Source: PZPK01 sp965230795
GTDB lineage: Bacteria > Pseudomonadota > Gammaproteobacteria > Pseudomonadales > Oleiphilaceae
Assembly (NCBI GenBank): GCA_965230795.1
Contig: OZ246020.1
Span: 2,666,001 to 2,730,000 of the forward strand
DNA: 64,000 bases
Direction of reading: 5' to 3'
Below, in pieces: positions 1 to 8,975 of the stretch (its first letter is position 1; each line of letters opens with the position of its first letter). A model generated the notes under the pieces. That model was given only the letters and a program-made list of their open reading frames with translations, did not search any database and was not told the origin of the DNA. A program made the position numbers and the translations under genes.

Positions 1-1
1 T

Positions 2-607
2 GCCTGCGGATTGATAGGCAATAACGGCCCTATCACCCCCGAAGGTGCCGCAAAAGCCGCCCAGTTTATCCAACTATGCGAACAGTCAAACACCAGTCTG
101 CTGTTTTTCCATAACACCACCGGCTTTATGGTCGGTACCCATTCCGAACAGCATGGCGTGATCAAGCATGGCTCCAAGATGTTGCAGGCAGTCGCCAATA
201 CAACGGTTCCGAAACTCACCATCGTCGTCGGTGGATCATACGGTGCCGGCAACTATGCCATGTGCGGGCGAGGCCTCGACCCCCGGTTTATTTTTGCCTG
301 GCCCAATAGCCGTACCGCGGTGATGGGTGGTGCGCAAGCAGGCAAGGTACTGCGCATCGTTACTGAAGAAAAGCACGCCAAGATGGGTAAAGAGGCAGAT
401 CCCGCGATGCTGGATGTTCTGGAAAAAGCCACTGCCGACAAACTGGATAAAGGCTCCACTGCCCTGTTTGGTACTGCAAGGCTCTGGGATGACGGCCTGA
501 TTGACCCGCGCGATACGCGCAAGGTACTGGCCTTTCTGCTGGATATTTGTGATGAAGCGGATCGCCGCCAGTTGCGTCCGAACAGCTTTGGCGTGGCAAG
601 ACTGTAA
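2..607 (+). CDS. atuC: Geranyl-CoA carboxylase-like carboxyltransferase (beta) subunit, C-terminal part
   Basis: This is the carboxyltransferase subunit of a biotin-dependent acyl-CoA carboxylase. It is cut by the window edge, so only the last ~201 residues are visible. The family moves CO2 from carboxybiotin on the alpha subunit to an enoyl-CoA. The C-terminal carboxyltransferase domain is recognised from GNNGPITPEGA at the edge, HNTTGFMVG, GSYGAGNYAMCGR and AWPNSRTAVMGG. It is followed by dehydrogenase, hydratase, biotin-carrying alpha subunit, SDR and ligase, which is the atuC-D-E-F-G-H order of Pseudomonas acyclic terpene utilisation. I therefore infer cis-geranyl-CoA as substrate. The alternative is methylcrotonyl-CoA carboxylase (liuB), but no HMG-CoA lyase is present. 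Confidence 0.85.
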   Translation, partial: ACGLIGNNGPITPEGAAKAAQFIQLCEQSNTSLLFFHNTTGFMVGTHSEQHGVIKHGSKMLQAVANTTVPKLTIVVGGSYGAGNYAMCGRGLDPRFIFAWPNSRTAVMGGAQAGKVLRIVTEEKHAKMGKEADPAMLDVLEKATADKLDKGSTALFGTARLWDDGLIDPRDTRKVLAFLLDICDEADRRQLRPNSFGVARL

Positions 608-718
608 TAGATATCCAGCAGCAACTGGCCAACTCCTAACCACCGTCACTAAGATGAATATTGAAAAACGAATCAGGTTTCTACCTGAACAAGTACAAGA
701 CTGAATGAGGCAATACAG

Positions 719-1876
719 ATGATTTTTACCCAGGAACATAACGAAATCCGTCGCACCGTGAAGAATTTCGTCGAAAACGAAATCAATCCCCATTGCGACG
801 AGTGGGAAAAGGCCGGCACCTTCCCCATGAAAGAAATTTTCAAGAAGCTTGGCGACCTTGGCCTCCTGGGCATCAGTAAGCCCACCGAGTTTGGCGGTAT
901 GGGCCTGGATTACAGTTATAACATTGTCGCAGCAGAAGAGTTCGGAGCAGCCCATGCGGCCGGCGTCCCACTTGCCATTGGCGTGCAAACCGATATGTGT
1001 ACCCCTGCCCTGGCCCGCTTCGGTTCAGACGACTTGCGCAAGGAATTTCTCGCGCCAGCGATCAGTGGCGAAATGGTCGGCTGTATCGGTGTATCGGAGC
1101 CCGGTGCCGGCTCGGATGTTGCCGGACTGAAAACCACGGCGAAGAAAGATGGCGACGATTACATCATCAATGGCACCAAGATGTGGATTACCAATTCACC
1201 AAGTGCTGACTTTATCTGCTTGCTTGCCAATACCTCCGACGACAAGGTCCACATCAACAAGTCGCTCATTGTTGTGCCCATGAGCACTCCTGGTGTCAGC
1301 GTTGCGCCCAAGCTCGATAAACTCGGCATGCGCTCCTCGGAAACCGCCCAGGTATTTTTCGACAATGTACGCGTGCCTCAGCGCTATCGCATTGGTGCCG
1401 AAGGCTCAGGCTTTATGATGCAAATGATTCAGTTCCAGGAAGAACGTATGTTCGGTGCCGCCAACATTCTTAAAGGTTTGGAGAACTGCGTGAACAGCAC
1501 CATCGACTATTGTAAGGAGCGCGAAACCTTCGGCCAGCCGCTGATTAACAACCAGGTGATTCACTTCCGTTTTGCGGAATTGCAGACCGAAATAGAAGCC
1601 CTGCGCTGCATGGTGTATCAAGCCGTAGAACAGTACATCAACAAGAAAGACGTGACCCAACTGGCCTCCATGGCCAAATTGAAAGCCGGTCGTCTGGGAC
1701 GCGAAGTCACTGATTCCTGTGTGCAGTATTGGGGAGGCATGGGCTTCATGTGGGACAACCTGGTCTCCCGTGCCTACCGGGATGTCAGACTGGTATCCAT
1801 CGGCGGCGGTGCCGACGAAATCATGCTCGGCATTATCTGCAAAATGATGGGTATTCTGCCCGGCAAAAAGAAATAA
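719..1876 (+). CDS. atuD: Acyl-CoA dehydrogenase, citronellyl-CoA dehydrogenase type
   Basis: This is a 385-residue FAD-dependent acyl-CoA dehydrogenase of normal family length. Motifs seen are GVSEPGAGSDVA and MWITNS in the middle domain, and GGMGFMWDNLVSRAYRDVR followed by GGGADEIM at the C terminus. The segment IGVQTDMCTPALARFGSD is one I associate with AtuD-type citronellyl-CoA dehydrogenases, from memory. The predicted reaction is alpha,beta-desaturation of a branched acyl-CoA before carboxylation. A GAGG ribosome site lies 8 bases before the ATG. The gene sits between the carboxylase beta subunit and the hydratase. Family assignment is sure; substrate is inferred from context. Confidence 0.9.
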   Translation: MIFTQEHNEIRRTVKNFVENEINPHCDEWEKAGTFPMKEIFKKLGDLGLLGISKPTEFGGMGLDYSYNIVAAEEFGAAHAAGVPLAIGVQTDMCTPALARFGSDDLRKEFLAPAISGEMVGCIGVSEPGAGSDVAGLKTTAKKDGDDYIINGTKMWITNSPSADFICLLANTSDDKVHINKSLIVVPMSTPGVSVAPKLDKLGMRSSETAQVFFDNVRVPQRYRIGAEGSGFMMQMIQFQEERMFGAANILKGLENCVNSTIDYCKERETFGQPLINNQVIHFRFAELQTEIEALRCMVYQAVEQYINKKDVTQLASMAKLKAGRLGREVTDSCVQYWGGMGFMWDNLVSRAYRDVRLVSIGGGADEIMLGIICKMMGILPGKKK

Positions 1877-1893
1877 CCCAGGAGCCGTCAATT

Positions 1894-2709
1894 ATGAGCT
1901 TGCCAACAACCGAAACCCTGGCGCTTGAACGTAAGGATCACGCCCTCCACATCACACTGAGCCGCCCCAAGGCCCGTAATGCCATGAGCTTGAAAATGGT
2001 TCAGGAACTGATGGTAGTGTTTGAACAGATTCAGAATGACGACAGCATTCGCGCCGTCGTGCTCCGGGGTGCCGAGGGTCATTTTTGCGCCGGCGGCGAT
2101 ATTAAGGATATGGCAAACGCGCGGATGGCTGCGGGTCAGAAGTCCGGTGACGAGGATCCCTTCTATACTCTGAACCGGGAATTTGGTCGCATGATCACCT
2201 ATGCCAACCAGATCCCTCAAGTACTGATTGTGGTCACCGAGGGTGCGGTACTAGGCGGCGGCTTCGGATTGGCCTGCATCTCCGATGTCGCCCTGAGTGC
2301 TGCTGACGCTCAGTTTGGCTTGCCGGAAACCGGTCTCGGCATCCCGCCCGCGCAGATTGCCCCCTTCGTCGTCACACGCATCGGTCTCACCCAGGCTCGA
2401 CGTCTGGCCCTGTTGGGCGCGCGGTTTAATGGCCACGAGGCGAAGGCATTAGGCATCGTGCACGAATGTCATGATGGCAAGGAAGCGCTGGATGAAGCCC
2501 TCAGCAAGGTGCTAGCGCAGGTCAAACGGTGCGCACCGGGTGCCAACCGAACCACCAAAGCCCTGATACTCAAAGTGGGTCATACGCCCATCGAGGAATT
2601 GCTGGATGGCGCGGCCCACTCTTTTTCGGCGGCCGTACAAGGTGCCGAGGGCCAGGAAGGCACCATGGCCTTTATGCAAAAACGCCAGCCAAAATGGGCA
2701 GAAGACTAA
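1894..2709 (+). CDS. atuE: Enoyl-CoA hydratase/isomerase, isohexenylglutaconyl-CoA hydratase type
   Basis: This crotonase-fold protein of 271 residues probably hydrates the carboxylated enoyl-CoA made by the carboxylase. The oxyanion-hole motifs CAGGDIKDM (about residues 66-74) and GGGFGLA are present, as is FGLPETGLGIPP. A longer reading frame runs upstream into the dehydrogenase gene. I chose the ATG at 1894 because an AGGAG site lies about 9 bases before it and because the crotonase fold starts just after (TLALERKDHALHITLSRP). It begins 17 bases after the dehydrogenase stop, consistent with one operon. Confidence 0.88.
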   Translation: MSLPTTETLALERKDHALHITLSRPKARNAMSLKMVQELMVVFEQIQNDDSIRAVVLRGAEGHFCAGGDIKDMANARMAAGQKSGDEDPFYTLNREFGRMITYANQIPQVLIVVTEGAVLGGGFGLACISDVALSAADAQFGLPETGLGIPPAQIAPFVVTRIGLTQARRLALLGARFNGHEAKALGIVHECHDGKEALDEALSKVLAQVKRCAPGANRTTKALILKVGHTPIEELLDGAAHSFSAAVQGAEGQEGTMAFMQKRQPKWAED

Positions 2710-2766
2710 TACAACCATTTAAATGCACGGTTGGCCGGTGGCCGACCCGGAAAAGAGAGAAACAGA

Positions 2767-4779
2767 ATGTCCAAGCAATCGACATTTGAAAAAGTTCTTA
2801 TCGCAAACCGAGGCGAAATAGCAGTGCGTGTGATGCGCACGGCCCGTTCATTGGGATTTCGTACCGTGGCAGTCTACAGCGAGGCCGACGCAGGCGCCCC
2901 CCATGTAAGCGCTGCTGATGAAGCGGTCTGTATTGGGGCTGCCCCCGTTGGCGAATCCTATCTGGTCCCGGAAAAGATTCTCGAGGCAGCCAAGAAGACC
3001 GGCGCTCAAGCCATTCATCCGGGCTATGGATTTCTTTCCGAGAATTCGGGCTTCGCCAATGCCTGTGAGGAAGCCGGGATTATCTTCATCGGTCCGCCCT
3101 CTTCAGCCATCGAACTGATGGGAAGCAAGCGGCTTTCCAAAATTGCCATGATTGAAGCGGGTGTCCCCTGTATACCCGGCTACGAGGGTGCCGATCAAAA
3201 CCTGGACACACTACTGAATCAGGCCCGCGACATCGGCTTTCCGATTATGGTCAAGGCCTCGGCAGGCGGCGGTGGTCGCGGTATGCGACTGGTCATGGAA
3301 GCCTCGGAGCTGGAAGCGCAAATTAAAACCGCGCGATCTGAAGCCGAAAATGCCTTTGGTAGCGGCGAACTGATTCTGGAAAAAGCGGTTCTCAAACCTC
3401 GTCACATCGAAATCCAGGTATTTGCCGATCAACACGGTAACGCCGTCTACCTCGGTGAACGCGATTGTTCGATACAACGCCGTCACCAGAAAGTGGTGGA
3501 AGAAGCCCCTTCCCCTTTTGTCGATCCGGAACTTCGGCAACGCATGGGCGAAGCGGCTGTGCAGGCTGCCAAAGCCTGCAATTATGTCGGTGCAGGAACG
3601 GTTGAGTTTCTCGTAGACGCTGACAAGAACTTCTATTTTCTGGAGATGAATACACGACTACAGGTTGAACACCCAGTCACCGAACTGATTACCGGCACCG
3701 ATCTGGTTGCCTGGCAGCTCAATGTCGCTGCCGGTGCACCGCTGCCGAAAACCCAGGACGAAATAGCCATTAACGGGCACGCCATGGAGGTGAGACTGTA
3801 TGCCGAGGATCCGGCCAACCAGTTTTTGCCACAGACCGGCCTGATCAAGCGCTGGTCGCCTGCCACCGGCGACGGTGTCCGTATTGACGATGGCATTGTC
3901 ACCGGTCAGCTGGTATCACCATTTTATGACCCCATGCTTGCGAAGATCATCGCCTACGGCTCTAATCGTGAAGAAGCAAGACGACGACTGGTAAGAGCAG
4001 TCGAAGACAGCACCCTGTTCGGCGTTACCGTTAACAGCAACTTCCTCTGTGAGGTGCTGCGCCATCAGGTCTTTATTAACGGTGAAGCGACAACAGCCTT
4101 TATCGGCGAAGATTTCGTCGATAGTCCAACGATGACGGAGCAGAAACCCGCAGCCTTGCCCACGGCAATTGCCACCTTAATCAGCTTTCTTGAACAACGC
4201 CCGCAAACGGATTTTTCACAGGCCCTGGCTGGCTGGAGCAACACCGGCCACGCCCCCTGGCCTTATCAGCTGGGCAGTGGAGAACACAGCTGGGCCCTCA
4301 GTCTGAAACAGGACGAAGACCACTACCACGTGCAAAGTGCACCCGATACCGATGATGGTGTGATTGATGTGGAACTGGATCTGATACGCGACGATGGCAC
4401 CCTACTCACATACGTTCATGAGGGCGTTCGCCGCACCTGTGAATACCAGATTGCCGGCAGTAAGATCTTTCTGCGTCTGGACAGTGAGTATTACGTTTTT
4501 GAGGACAAAACCCATGCGGCGATTGCCGCGGAAGACGGGGCAGGCTCAGGTCAGATCGTCGCCAGCATGGATGGCGCGATCATCGATGTGATGGCAGAAA
4601 GCGGGCAGCGCGTCGAAAAAGGCCAGACCCTTGTTATTCTGGAAGCCATGAAAATGGAACATCCGCTTAAAGCCGATGTTGCTGGCACGATAGAAAGCGT
4701 TAGTGTCCGTCAGGGTGATCAGGTCAAGTTAAGACAACTTCTGGTCTCTATCACTACAGATGATGAGGCCGGATCATGA
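2767..4779 (+). CDS. atuF: Geranyl-CoA carboxylase-like biotin carboxylase/BCCP (alpha) subunit
   Basis: This 670-residue alpha subunit of an acyl-CoA carboxylase carboxylates its own biotin with ATP and bicarbonate. The N-terminal biotin carboxylase domain shows KVLIANRGEIAVRV, the ATP-grasp glycine loop GGGGRGMRL, GERDCSIQRRHQKVVEEAP and FLEMNTRLQVEHPVTE. The C-terminal biotinyl domain carries EAMKMEHPL, with the biotinylated lysine at residue 629. The start at 2767 follows an AGAGAGAAA stretch and gives the usual MSKQSTFEKVLIANRG beginning. Its 3' end overlaps the next gene by 4 bases (ATGA). MccA/LiuD is the close alternative. Confidence 0.9.
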   Translation: MSKQSTFEKVLIANRGEIAVRVMRTARSLGFRTVAVYSEADAGAPHVSAADEAVCIGAAPVGESYLVPEKILEAAKKTGAQAIHPGYGFLSENSGFANACEEAGIIFIGPPSSAIELMGSKRLSKIAMIEAGVPCIPGYEGADQNLDTLLNQARDIGFPIMVKASAGGGGRGMRLVMEASELEAQIKTARSEAENAFGSGELILEKAVLKPRHIEIQVFADQHGNAVYLGERDCSIQRRHQKVVEEAPSPFVDPELRQRMGEAAVQAAKACNYVGAGTVEFLVDADKNFYFLEMNTRLQVEHPVTELITGTDLVAWQLNVAAGAPLPKTQDEIAINGHAMEVRLYAEDPANQFLPQTGLIKRWSPATGDGVRIDDGIVTGQLVSPFYDPMLAKIIAYGSNREEARRRLVRAVEDSTLFGVTVNSNFLCEVLRHQVFINGEATTAFIGEDFVDSPTMTEQKPAALPTAIATLISFLEQRPQTDFSQALAGWSNTGHAPWPYQLGSGEHSWALSLKQDEDHYHVQSAPDTDDGVIDVELDLIRDDGTLLTYVHEGVRRTCEYQIAGSKIFLRLDSEYYVFEDKTHAAIAAEDGAGSGQIVASMDGAIIDVMAESGQRVEKGQTLVILEAMKMEHPLKADVAGTIESVSVRQGDQVKLRQLLVSITTDDEAGS

Positions 4780-5606
4780 GTAGCTTGAAAGACCGTACCA
4801 TTATCATTACCGGAGCGAGTCGCGGAATCGGCCGCGAAATGGCTCTGCGATTCGCCGTTGATGGTGCCAATATCGTCATTGCAGCCAAATCCAGTGAACC
4901 CCACCCCAAACTGCCTGGAACCATTCATTCTGTCGCAGAAGAGGTCGAAGCTGCCGGAGGCAAGGCGCTGCCCTATCAACTGGATGTCCGTGACGATGAG
5001 CAGGTCGCGCAGATGGTTGCGGCAGCCGCCGAAACCTTCGGCGGTATCGATGCCGTCATTAACAACGCTGGCGCTATTAAGCTGATGAACTCGGAGATGC
5101 TGCCCATGAAGCGCTTTGATCTGATGTACCAGATCAATACCCGCGCTGTACTCAACTGTGCCAAGGCGGCCTTACCCTGGCTGAAAAAATCCGACAACGG
5201 CCACATTCTGAGCCTGTCTCCGCCACTGAACATGAATCCGAAATGGTTTGAGCACTACGGCCCCTACACGGTCACCAAATACGGCATGTCCATGCTTACT
5301 ATCGGGCTCGCAGCGGAATATAAGCGCTATGGCATTGCCGTCAACTCGCTATGGCCACAAACGCTTATTTCGACCGCTGCCATTGAGTTTGAAGGCGGTG
5401 GCAAGGCGGCCCTTGAAAAAGGTCGCAAACCGGCGATTATGGCCGATGCGGCCTATGCGATTCTCAGCACCTCAGATCAATCCCTGAGCGGAGAGATACT
5501 GATTGACGAGGAAATTCTGCGACAAAGGGGGCAAACGGAATTCGATCACTACCGTTACAGTGAAGACCCGGACAAAGCCTTGATGAATGACCTCTTTGTT
5601 GAATAA
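4776..5606 (+). CDS. atuG: Short-chain dehydrogenase/reductase, AtuG/HSDL2-like
   Basis: This is an NAD(P)-dependent SDR of 276 residues. It shows the cofactor motif TGASRGIG (residues 12-19), NNAGA (96-100) and the catalytic YTVTK pair with Tyr164 and Lys168. The segment AAKSSEPHPKLPGTIHSVAEEVEAAGG is typical of the HSDL2/AtuG group (quoted in two overlapping parts in homologues I know). The ATG overlaps the stop of the carboxylase alpha gene, so translation is probably coupled. AtuG is in the Pseudomonas terpene cluster but its exact reaction is not established; a hydroxyacyl-CoA or alcohol oxidation is possible. Confidence 0.82.
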   Translation: MSSLKDRTIIITGASRGIGREMALRFAVDGANIVIAAKSSEPHPKLPGTIHSVAEEVEAAGGKALPYQLDVRDDEQVAQMVAAAAETFGGIDAVINNAGAIKLMNSEMLPMKRFDLMYQINTRAVLNCAKAALPWLKKSDNGHILSLSPPLNMNPKWFEHYGPYTVTKYGMSMLTIGLAAEYKRYGIAVNSLWPQTLISTAAIEFEGGGKAALEKGRKPAIMADAAYAILSTSDQSLSGEILIDEEILRQRGQTEFDHYRYSEDPDKALMNDLFVE

Positions 5607-5632
5607 GCCGGACATCACTGTCTATGCTGAAC

Positions 5633-5656
5633 GTGTCGGCGTTCTAACGCCGACAC
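5633..5656 (+). other. Perfect intercistronic stem-loop
   Basis: Two exact 10-base arms, GTGTCGGCGT and ACGCCGACAC, enclose the loop TCTA between the SDR and ligase genes. No run of T follows on the + strand, so it is not a standard intrinsic terminator. It may set differential expression by stabilising or processing the operon mRNA. Confidence 0.6.
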
Positions 5657-5685
5657 CATAATAAAAACATTCCAGGGGAAGCTTC

Positions 5686-7425
5686 ATGTCCAACCTTAAT
5701 GAATTTTCCGGTGCCCAGGCTGTCACCATCCACGAAACCGAAGCCATGCGTCAGGCAGACAGCTTCCTAGAGATTTTCTACGAACGCGAAAAGCTCCACC
5801 CGGACAAAGTGTATCTGCGCCAGCCCGAAGGCAAGCACTGGCATGAACTGAGCTGGCGTGAAGTCGGGGAACAGGCGCGACGTATGGTATCTGCCCTGAG
5901 AGATCTCGGTCTCAAGCCCGGCGATCATGTCGGCCTGCTGTCGAAAAACTGTTATCACTGGTTTATCGCCGATCTTGCCATCCTGATGGGCGGCTTCGTG
6001 TCGGTACCCTTTTACCCGACCCTGCCCGCTGACGATCTGCGTGAGGTCATCGATCTCAGCCATATCAAAGCGCTGTTTGTTGGCAAGCTGGAACATTGGG
6101 ACGAGCAGCAAGCTGGCGTACCGGGCCACATCACCTGCATCGCTTTTCCCCATTATCCCGGTAACACCCGCGTCGATTGCGAACTGCAATGGGACGATCT
6201 GCTGGAGCGCTACGAGCCTGCCGAGGACGTGCATCAACCTGGTCGGGATGAACTGTTCACCATCATCTATACCTCGGGTACCACCGGTACACCCAAGGGA
6301 GTCATGCTGACCTATGAGTGCGCCAATCAGGTGTTGCAGTTTGAACGCCAATACCCAACCTATGGTATTTTTCAGGGCGTGTCTGAACGTGTCATTTCCT
6401 ACCTTCCCCTGAACCATATTGCGGAGCGTGTGGTGTCGGAAGTCAGCTCCATAGTGGCCGGTTCAGAAGTGTCGTTCAGCGAATCCCTGGATCGCTTTGC
6501 GGACAACCTTAAATCGGTGCAGCCAACGCAGTTTTTCGCGGTGCCGCGCATCTGGACCAAGATCCAGCAGGGTATTCTGGGCAAGTTACCGCAGAAGAAA
6601 CTTAATCTGCTATTAAAAGTGCCGGTGCTAAACAGTGTCCTGAAAAACAAGATAAGGGAAGGATTGGGGCTCAGGGAGGTACGTTCTGCCATTTCCGGCG
6701 CAGCGCCCATTTCCGCATCAGTGCTGGACTGGTTTGCCAGACTCGACATCCACATTCAGGAGGTCTACGGTGCCACGGAGCTCTGTGGCGGCGTCACCTA
6801 CAACGCCCGGGATGCCATCAGCCCCGGCACCGTTGGCAAGCCTCTCCCCGGAACAGACATCAAAATAGATCCGGACAACGATGAGGTGTTGGTCAAAGCG
6901 CCGTGGGTCATGAAGGGTTATTACAATGACGATGCCAAAACCGCCGAGGTATTTGCCGGCGAATACTACCGCACCGGCGATACCGGTCGTTTTGATGAAC
7001 ACGGCAATCTGATTATTACCGGGCGCATCAAAGATACCTTTAAGACCGCCAAGGGCAAGTTTATCCTGCCGGTCCCCATCGAGCAGCGCCTGGGCCGCAA
7101 TTTTCTGATTGAGCAAGTGATGGTAACAGGTTTCGGCCTGGTACAACCCATCGCACTGATCAGCCTATCCGAAAACGCTGGTGAACTCAGCGACGAGGAC
7201 ATCGAGTCGACACTGCTCGAAACGCTAGATGAGGTGAATCAGGAACTTGAAAGCTATGCCCGGGTCGCCAAGTTGGTCGTATTCAGGGAACCCTGGGCTG
7301 AAGACAGTGGTTTCTTCACCCCGACCCTAAAACTCAAGCGTCACATTGTCGATGCAACCTTTGGCAAACTCTACGAGCAATGGGCTCAGGACAAGTCTAC
7401 GCTGTTATGGAGTGATTCGGTATGA
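5686..7425 (+). CDS. AMP-dependent (long-chain) acyl-CoA synthetase
   Basis: This 579-residue adenylate-forming ligase activates a carboxylic acid to its CoA thioester. Motifs are the P-loop-like IIYTSGTTGTPKGVML, the adenine site VYGATELCGGV, and YRTGDTGRFDEHGNLIITGR followed by KDTFKTAKGKF near the C terminus. It is likely AtuH-like, making citronellyl- or geranyl-CoA for the enzymes encoded upstream. A strong AGGGGAAG site precedes the ATG. The last bases overlap the following aldehyde dehydrogenase (ATGA), which couples acid activation to aldehyde oxidation. Substrate is inferred from context only. Confidence 0.88.
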   Translation: MSNLNEFSGAQAVTIHETEAMRQADSFLEIFYEREKLHPDKVYLRQPEGKHWHELSWREVGEQARRMVSALRDLGLKPGDHVGLLSKNCYHWFIADLAILMGGFVSVPFYPTLPADDLREVIDLSHIKALFVGKLEHWDEQQAGVPGHITCIAFPHYPGNTRVDCELQWDDLLERYEPAEDVHQPGRDELFTIIYTSGTTGTPKGVMLTYECANQVLQFERQYPTYGIFQGVSERVISYLPLNHIAERVVSEVSSIVAGSEVSFSESLDRFADNLKSVQPTQFFAVPRIWTKIQQGILGKLPQKKLNLLLKVPVLNSVLKNKIREGLGLREVRSAISGAAPISASVLDWFARLDIHIQEVYGATELCGGVTYNARDAISPGTVGKPLPGTDIKIDPDNDEVLVKAPWVMKGYYNDDAKTAEVFAGEYYRTGDTGRFDEHGNLIITGRIKDTFKTAKGKFILPVPIEQRLGRNFLIEQVMVTGFGLVQPIALISLSENAGELSDEDIESTLLETLDEVNQELESYARVAKLVVFREPWAEDSGFFTPTLKLKRHIVDATFGKLYEQWAQDKSTLLWSDSV

Positions 7426-8975
7426 GCAACATGCTCGATAACAAAGGCCGGGTCGTTAAGGGCAAGCTGATGTTCGTCTGCCCCGGCACCGGTGAGGCAT
7501 TTGGAGAGATCCAGGTAACCTCTCCTGCCGAAATCGAGCAACATATGCTGGAGCTCCGGGCGTCAAAAAAAGCCTGGGGCAACAAGGAACTGAAAGCACG
7601 CATCAAAGTGTTGCGAAAACTCTACCGCGTCATCTTTCAGGAGATGGATGCGATCACCCTGACCATCACGCGAGACACTGGAAAACCCCGACAGGACGCA
7701 CTGATCGAAGTATTTACGGTTCTTAATTACCTCAATACCACCCTGAACAAGGCTCCGTCCTGGCTTAAAGAGGAACGTGTCAGTACCGGTCTGCAGTTTT
7801 TCAAGCGAGCCTACAAAAAGCACAAACCCTATGGGGTCGTCGCCGTTATTTCGCCATGGAACTATCCGTTTACTCTGGCCATGAACCCTATTTTAGGCGC
7901 CCTCATTGCCGGAAACTCAGTGATGGTCAAAGCGAGTGAGATGACGCCCGCAGTGGGCGCACTAATGGAATCCCTGTTTAAACGGGTGCCAGAACTGGCC
8001 GCCTGTATTCGCTTTGTTCACGGCGACGGCAAGGCTGGCGCGCAAGTGGTCAATAGCAATCCTGATCTGATTTACGTAACCGGTTCAGTGCGCACCGGCC
8101 AGCTGATCTCCAAGGCTGCCGCCGACGATTTGATTCCTGTCATCTGCGAGCTCGGCGGAAAAGACCCGATGATTGTACTGGATGATGCGGATCTGAATGC
8201 TGCCGCGCGCTGGGGCTGTTGGGGTGCCTTCTCCAACAGTGGGCAAACCTGCATGTCACCGGAACGTGTATATGTCATGAGCGATGTGTTTGATGACTTT
8301 GTCGCCGCCGCTGTACGCGAAGCCAAGGCCTTGCAACTAGGCTATTCAGAGTCAGTCGATGCCAAAAACCAATATGGGACGATCACCTCTCCCAAACAGC
8401 TGGAAATCGTTAAGGCACACGTTGAGGATGCCTTGAGTAAGGGAGCCACCCTGCATTGCGGCGGGAGCCACGAAGGCATGTTGTGGCAACCCACGGTGAT
8501 GACCGGCATTCGCGATGACATGCTGCTCATGCAGGAAGAAACTTTCGGTGCAGTGATGCCCATTATCAAAGTCGAAACCGAACTGGAAGCCATTGAAAAG
8601 GCGAACGCTTCCGAATTTGGCCTGAGCGCATCGGTATTCAGCGAACATCCGGCGCGTGCAAGACGCGTTGCCGAAGCCCTCGAAGTCGGCTCGGTAAATA
8701 TCAACGATACCATGTCGCACTATGGTATCGCCGAGTTACCCTTTGGCGGAGTTAAAAAATCGGGAGCGGGTCGCGCCAATGGCCCTGAGGCGCTGCTCGA
8801 TTTCACCTATCCGGTTTCCTATGTTTACGGCAAGCCCAGTGAACATGATATTGCCACGAAACTTCGTGCGCCCGGAAATTACGAGGCGACCAAAGCCGCT
8901 CTGAAGGCCCTGATTGGTCCCTCAATCCGACAAAAGTCCAAGGGCCTGGTGGGCTTGCTGAAGCGCCGTCGCTAG
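7422..8975 (+). CDS. Aldehyde dehydrogenase family protein
   Basis: This is an NAD(P)-dependent aldehyde dehydrogenase of 517 residues. The catalytic Glu243 lies in ICELGGKDP and the nucleophile Cys277 in SNSGQTCMSPERV. The ISPWNYPF motif (143-150) belongs to the cofactor-binding fold. The C-terminal ~40 residues end in a basic stretch (KSKGLVGLLKRRR), longer than the soluble core and perhaps membrane-associating. It overlaps the ligase gene by 4 bases, so I infer oxidation of citronellal/geranial or a fatty aldehyde to the acid that the ligase activates. Its stop shares the CTAG at 8972-8975 with the converging gene. Confidence 0.88.
   Translation: MSNMLDNKGRVVKGKLMFVCPGTGEAFGEIQVTSPAEIEQHMLELRASKKAWGNKELKARIKVLRKLYRVIFQEMDAITLTITRDTGKPRQDALIEVFTVLNYLNTTLNKAPSWLKEERVSTGLQFFKRAYKKHKPYGVVAVISPWNYPFTLAMNPILGALIAGNSVMVKASEMTPAVGALMESLFKRVPELAACIRFVHGDGKAGAQVVNSNPDLIYVTGSVRTGQLISKAAADDLIPVICELGGKDPMIVLDDADLNAAARWGCWGAFSNSGQTCMSPERVYVMSDVFDDFVAAAVREAKALQLGYSESVDAKNQYGTITSPKQLEIVKAHVEDALSKGATLHCGGSHEGMLWQPTVMTGIRDDMLLMQEETFGAVMPIIKVETELEAIEKANASEFGLSASVFSEHPARARRVAEALEVGSVNINDTMSHYGIAELPFGGVKKSGAGRANGPEALLDFTYPVSYVYGKPSEHDIATKLRAPGNYEATKAALKALIGPSIRQKSKGLVGLLKRRR

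Noticed and set aside
236..988. 250-codon minus frame at the left edge
   Set aside because: Antisense to the carboxylase and dehydrogenase genes and crossing both; not credible.
1..4779. Reading the first genes as the leucine/isovalerate (liu) operon
   Set aside because: The order of genes and the SDR, ligase and aldehyde dehydrogenase that follow fit atu; there is no HMG-CoA lyase or MerR-type liuR. Still possible for the carboxylase alone.
5767..6417. 216-codon minus frame opposite the acyl-CoA ligase
   Set aside because: It is fully covered by the conserved AMP-binding enzyme on the + strand and shows no ribosome site.
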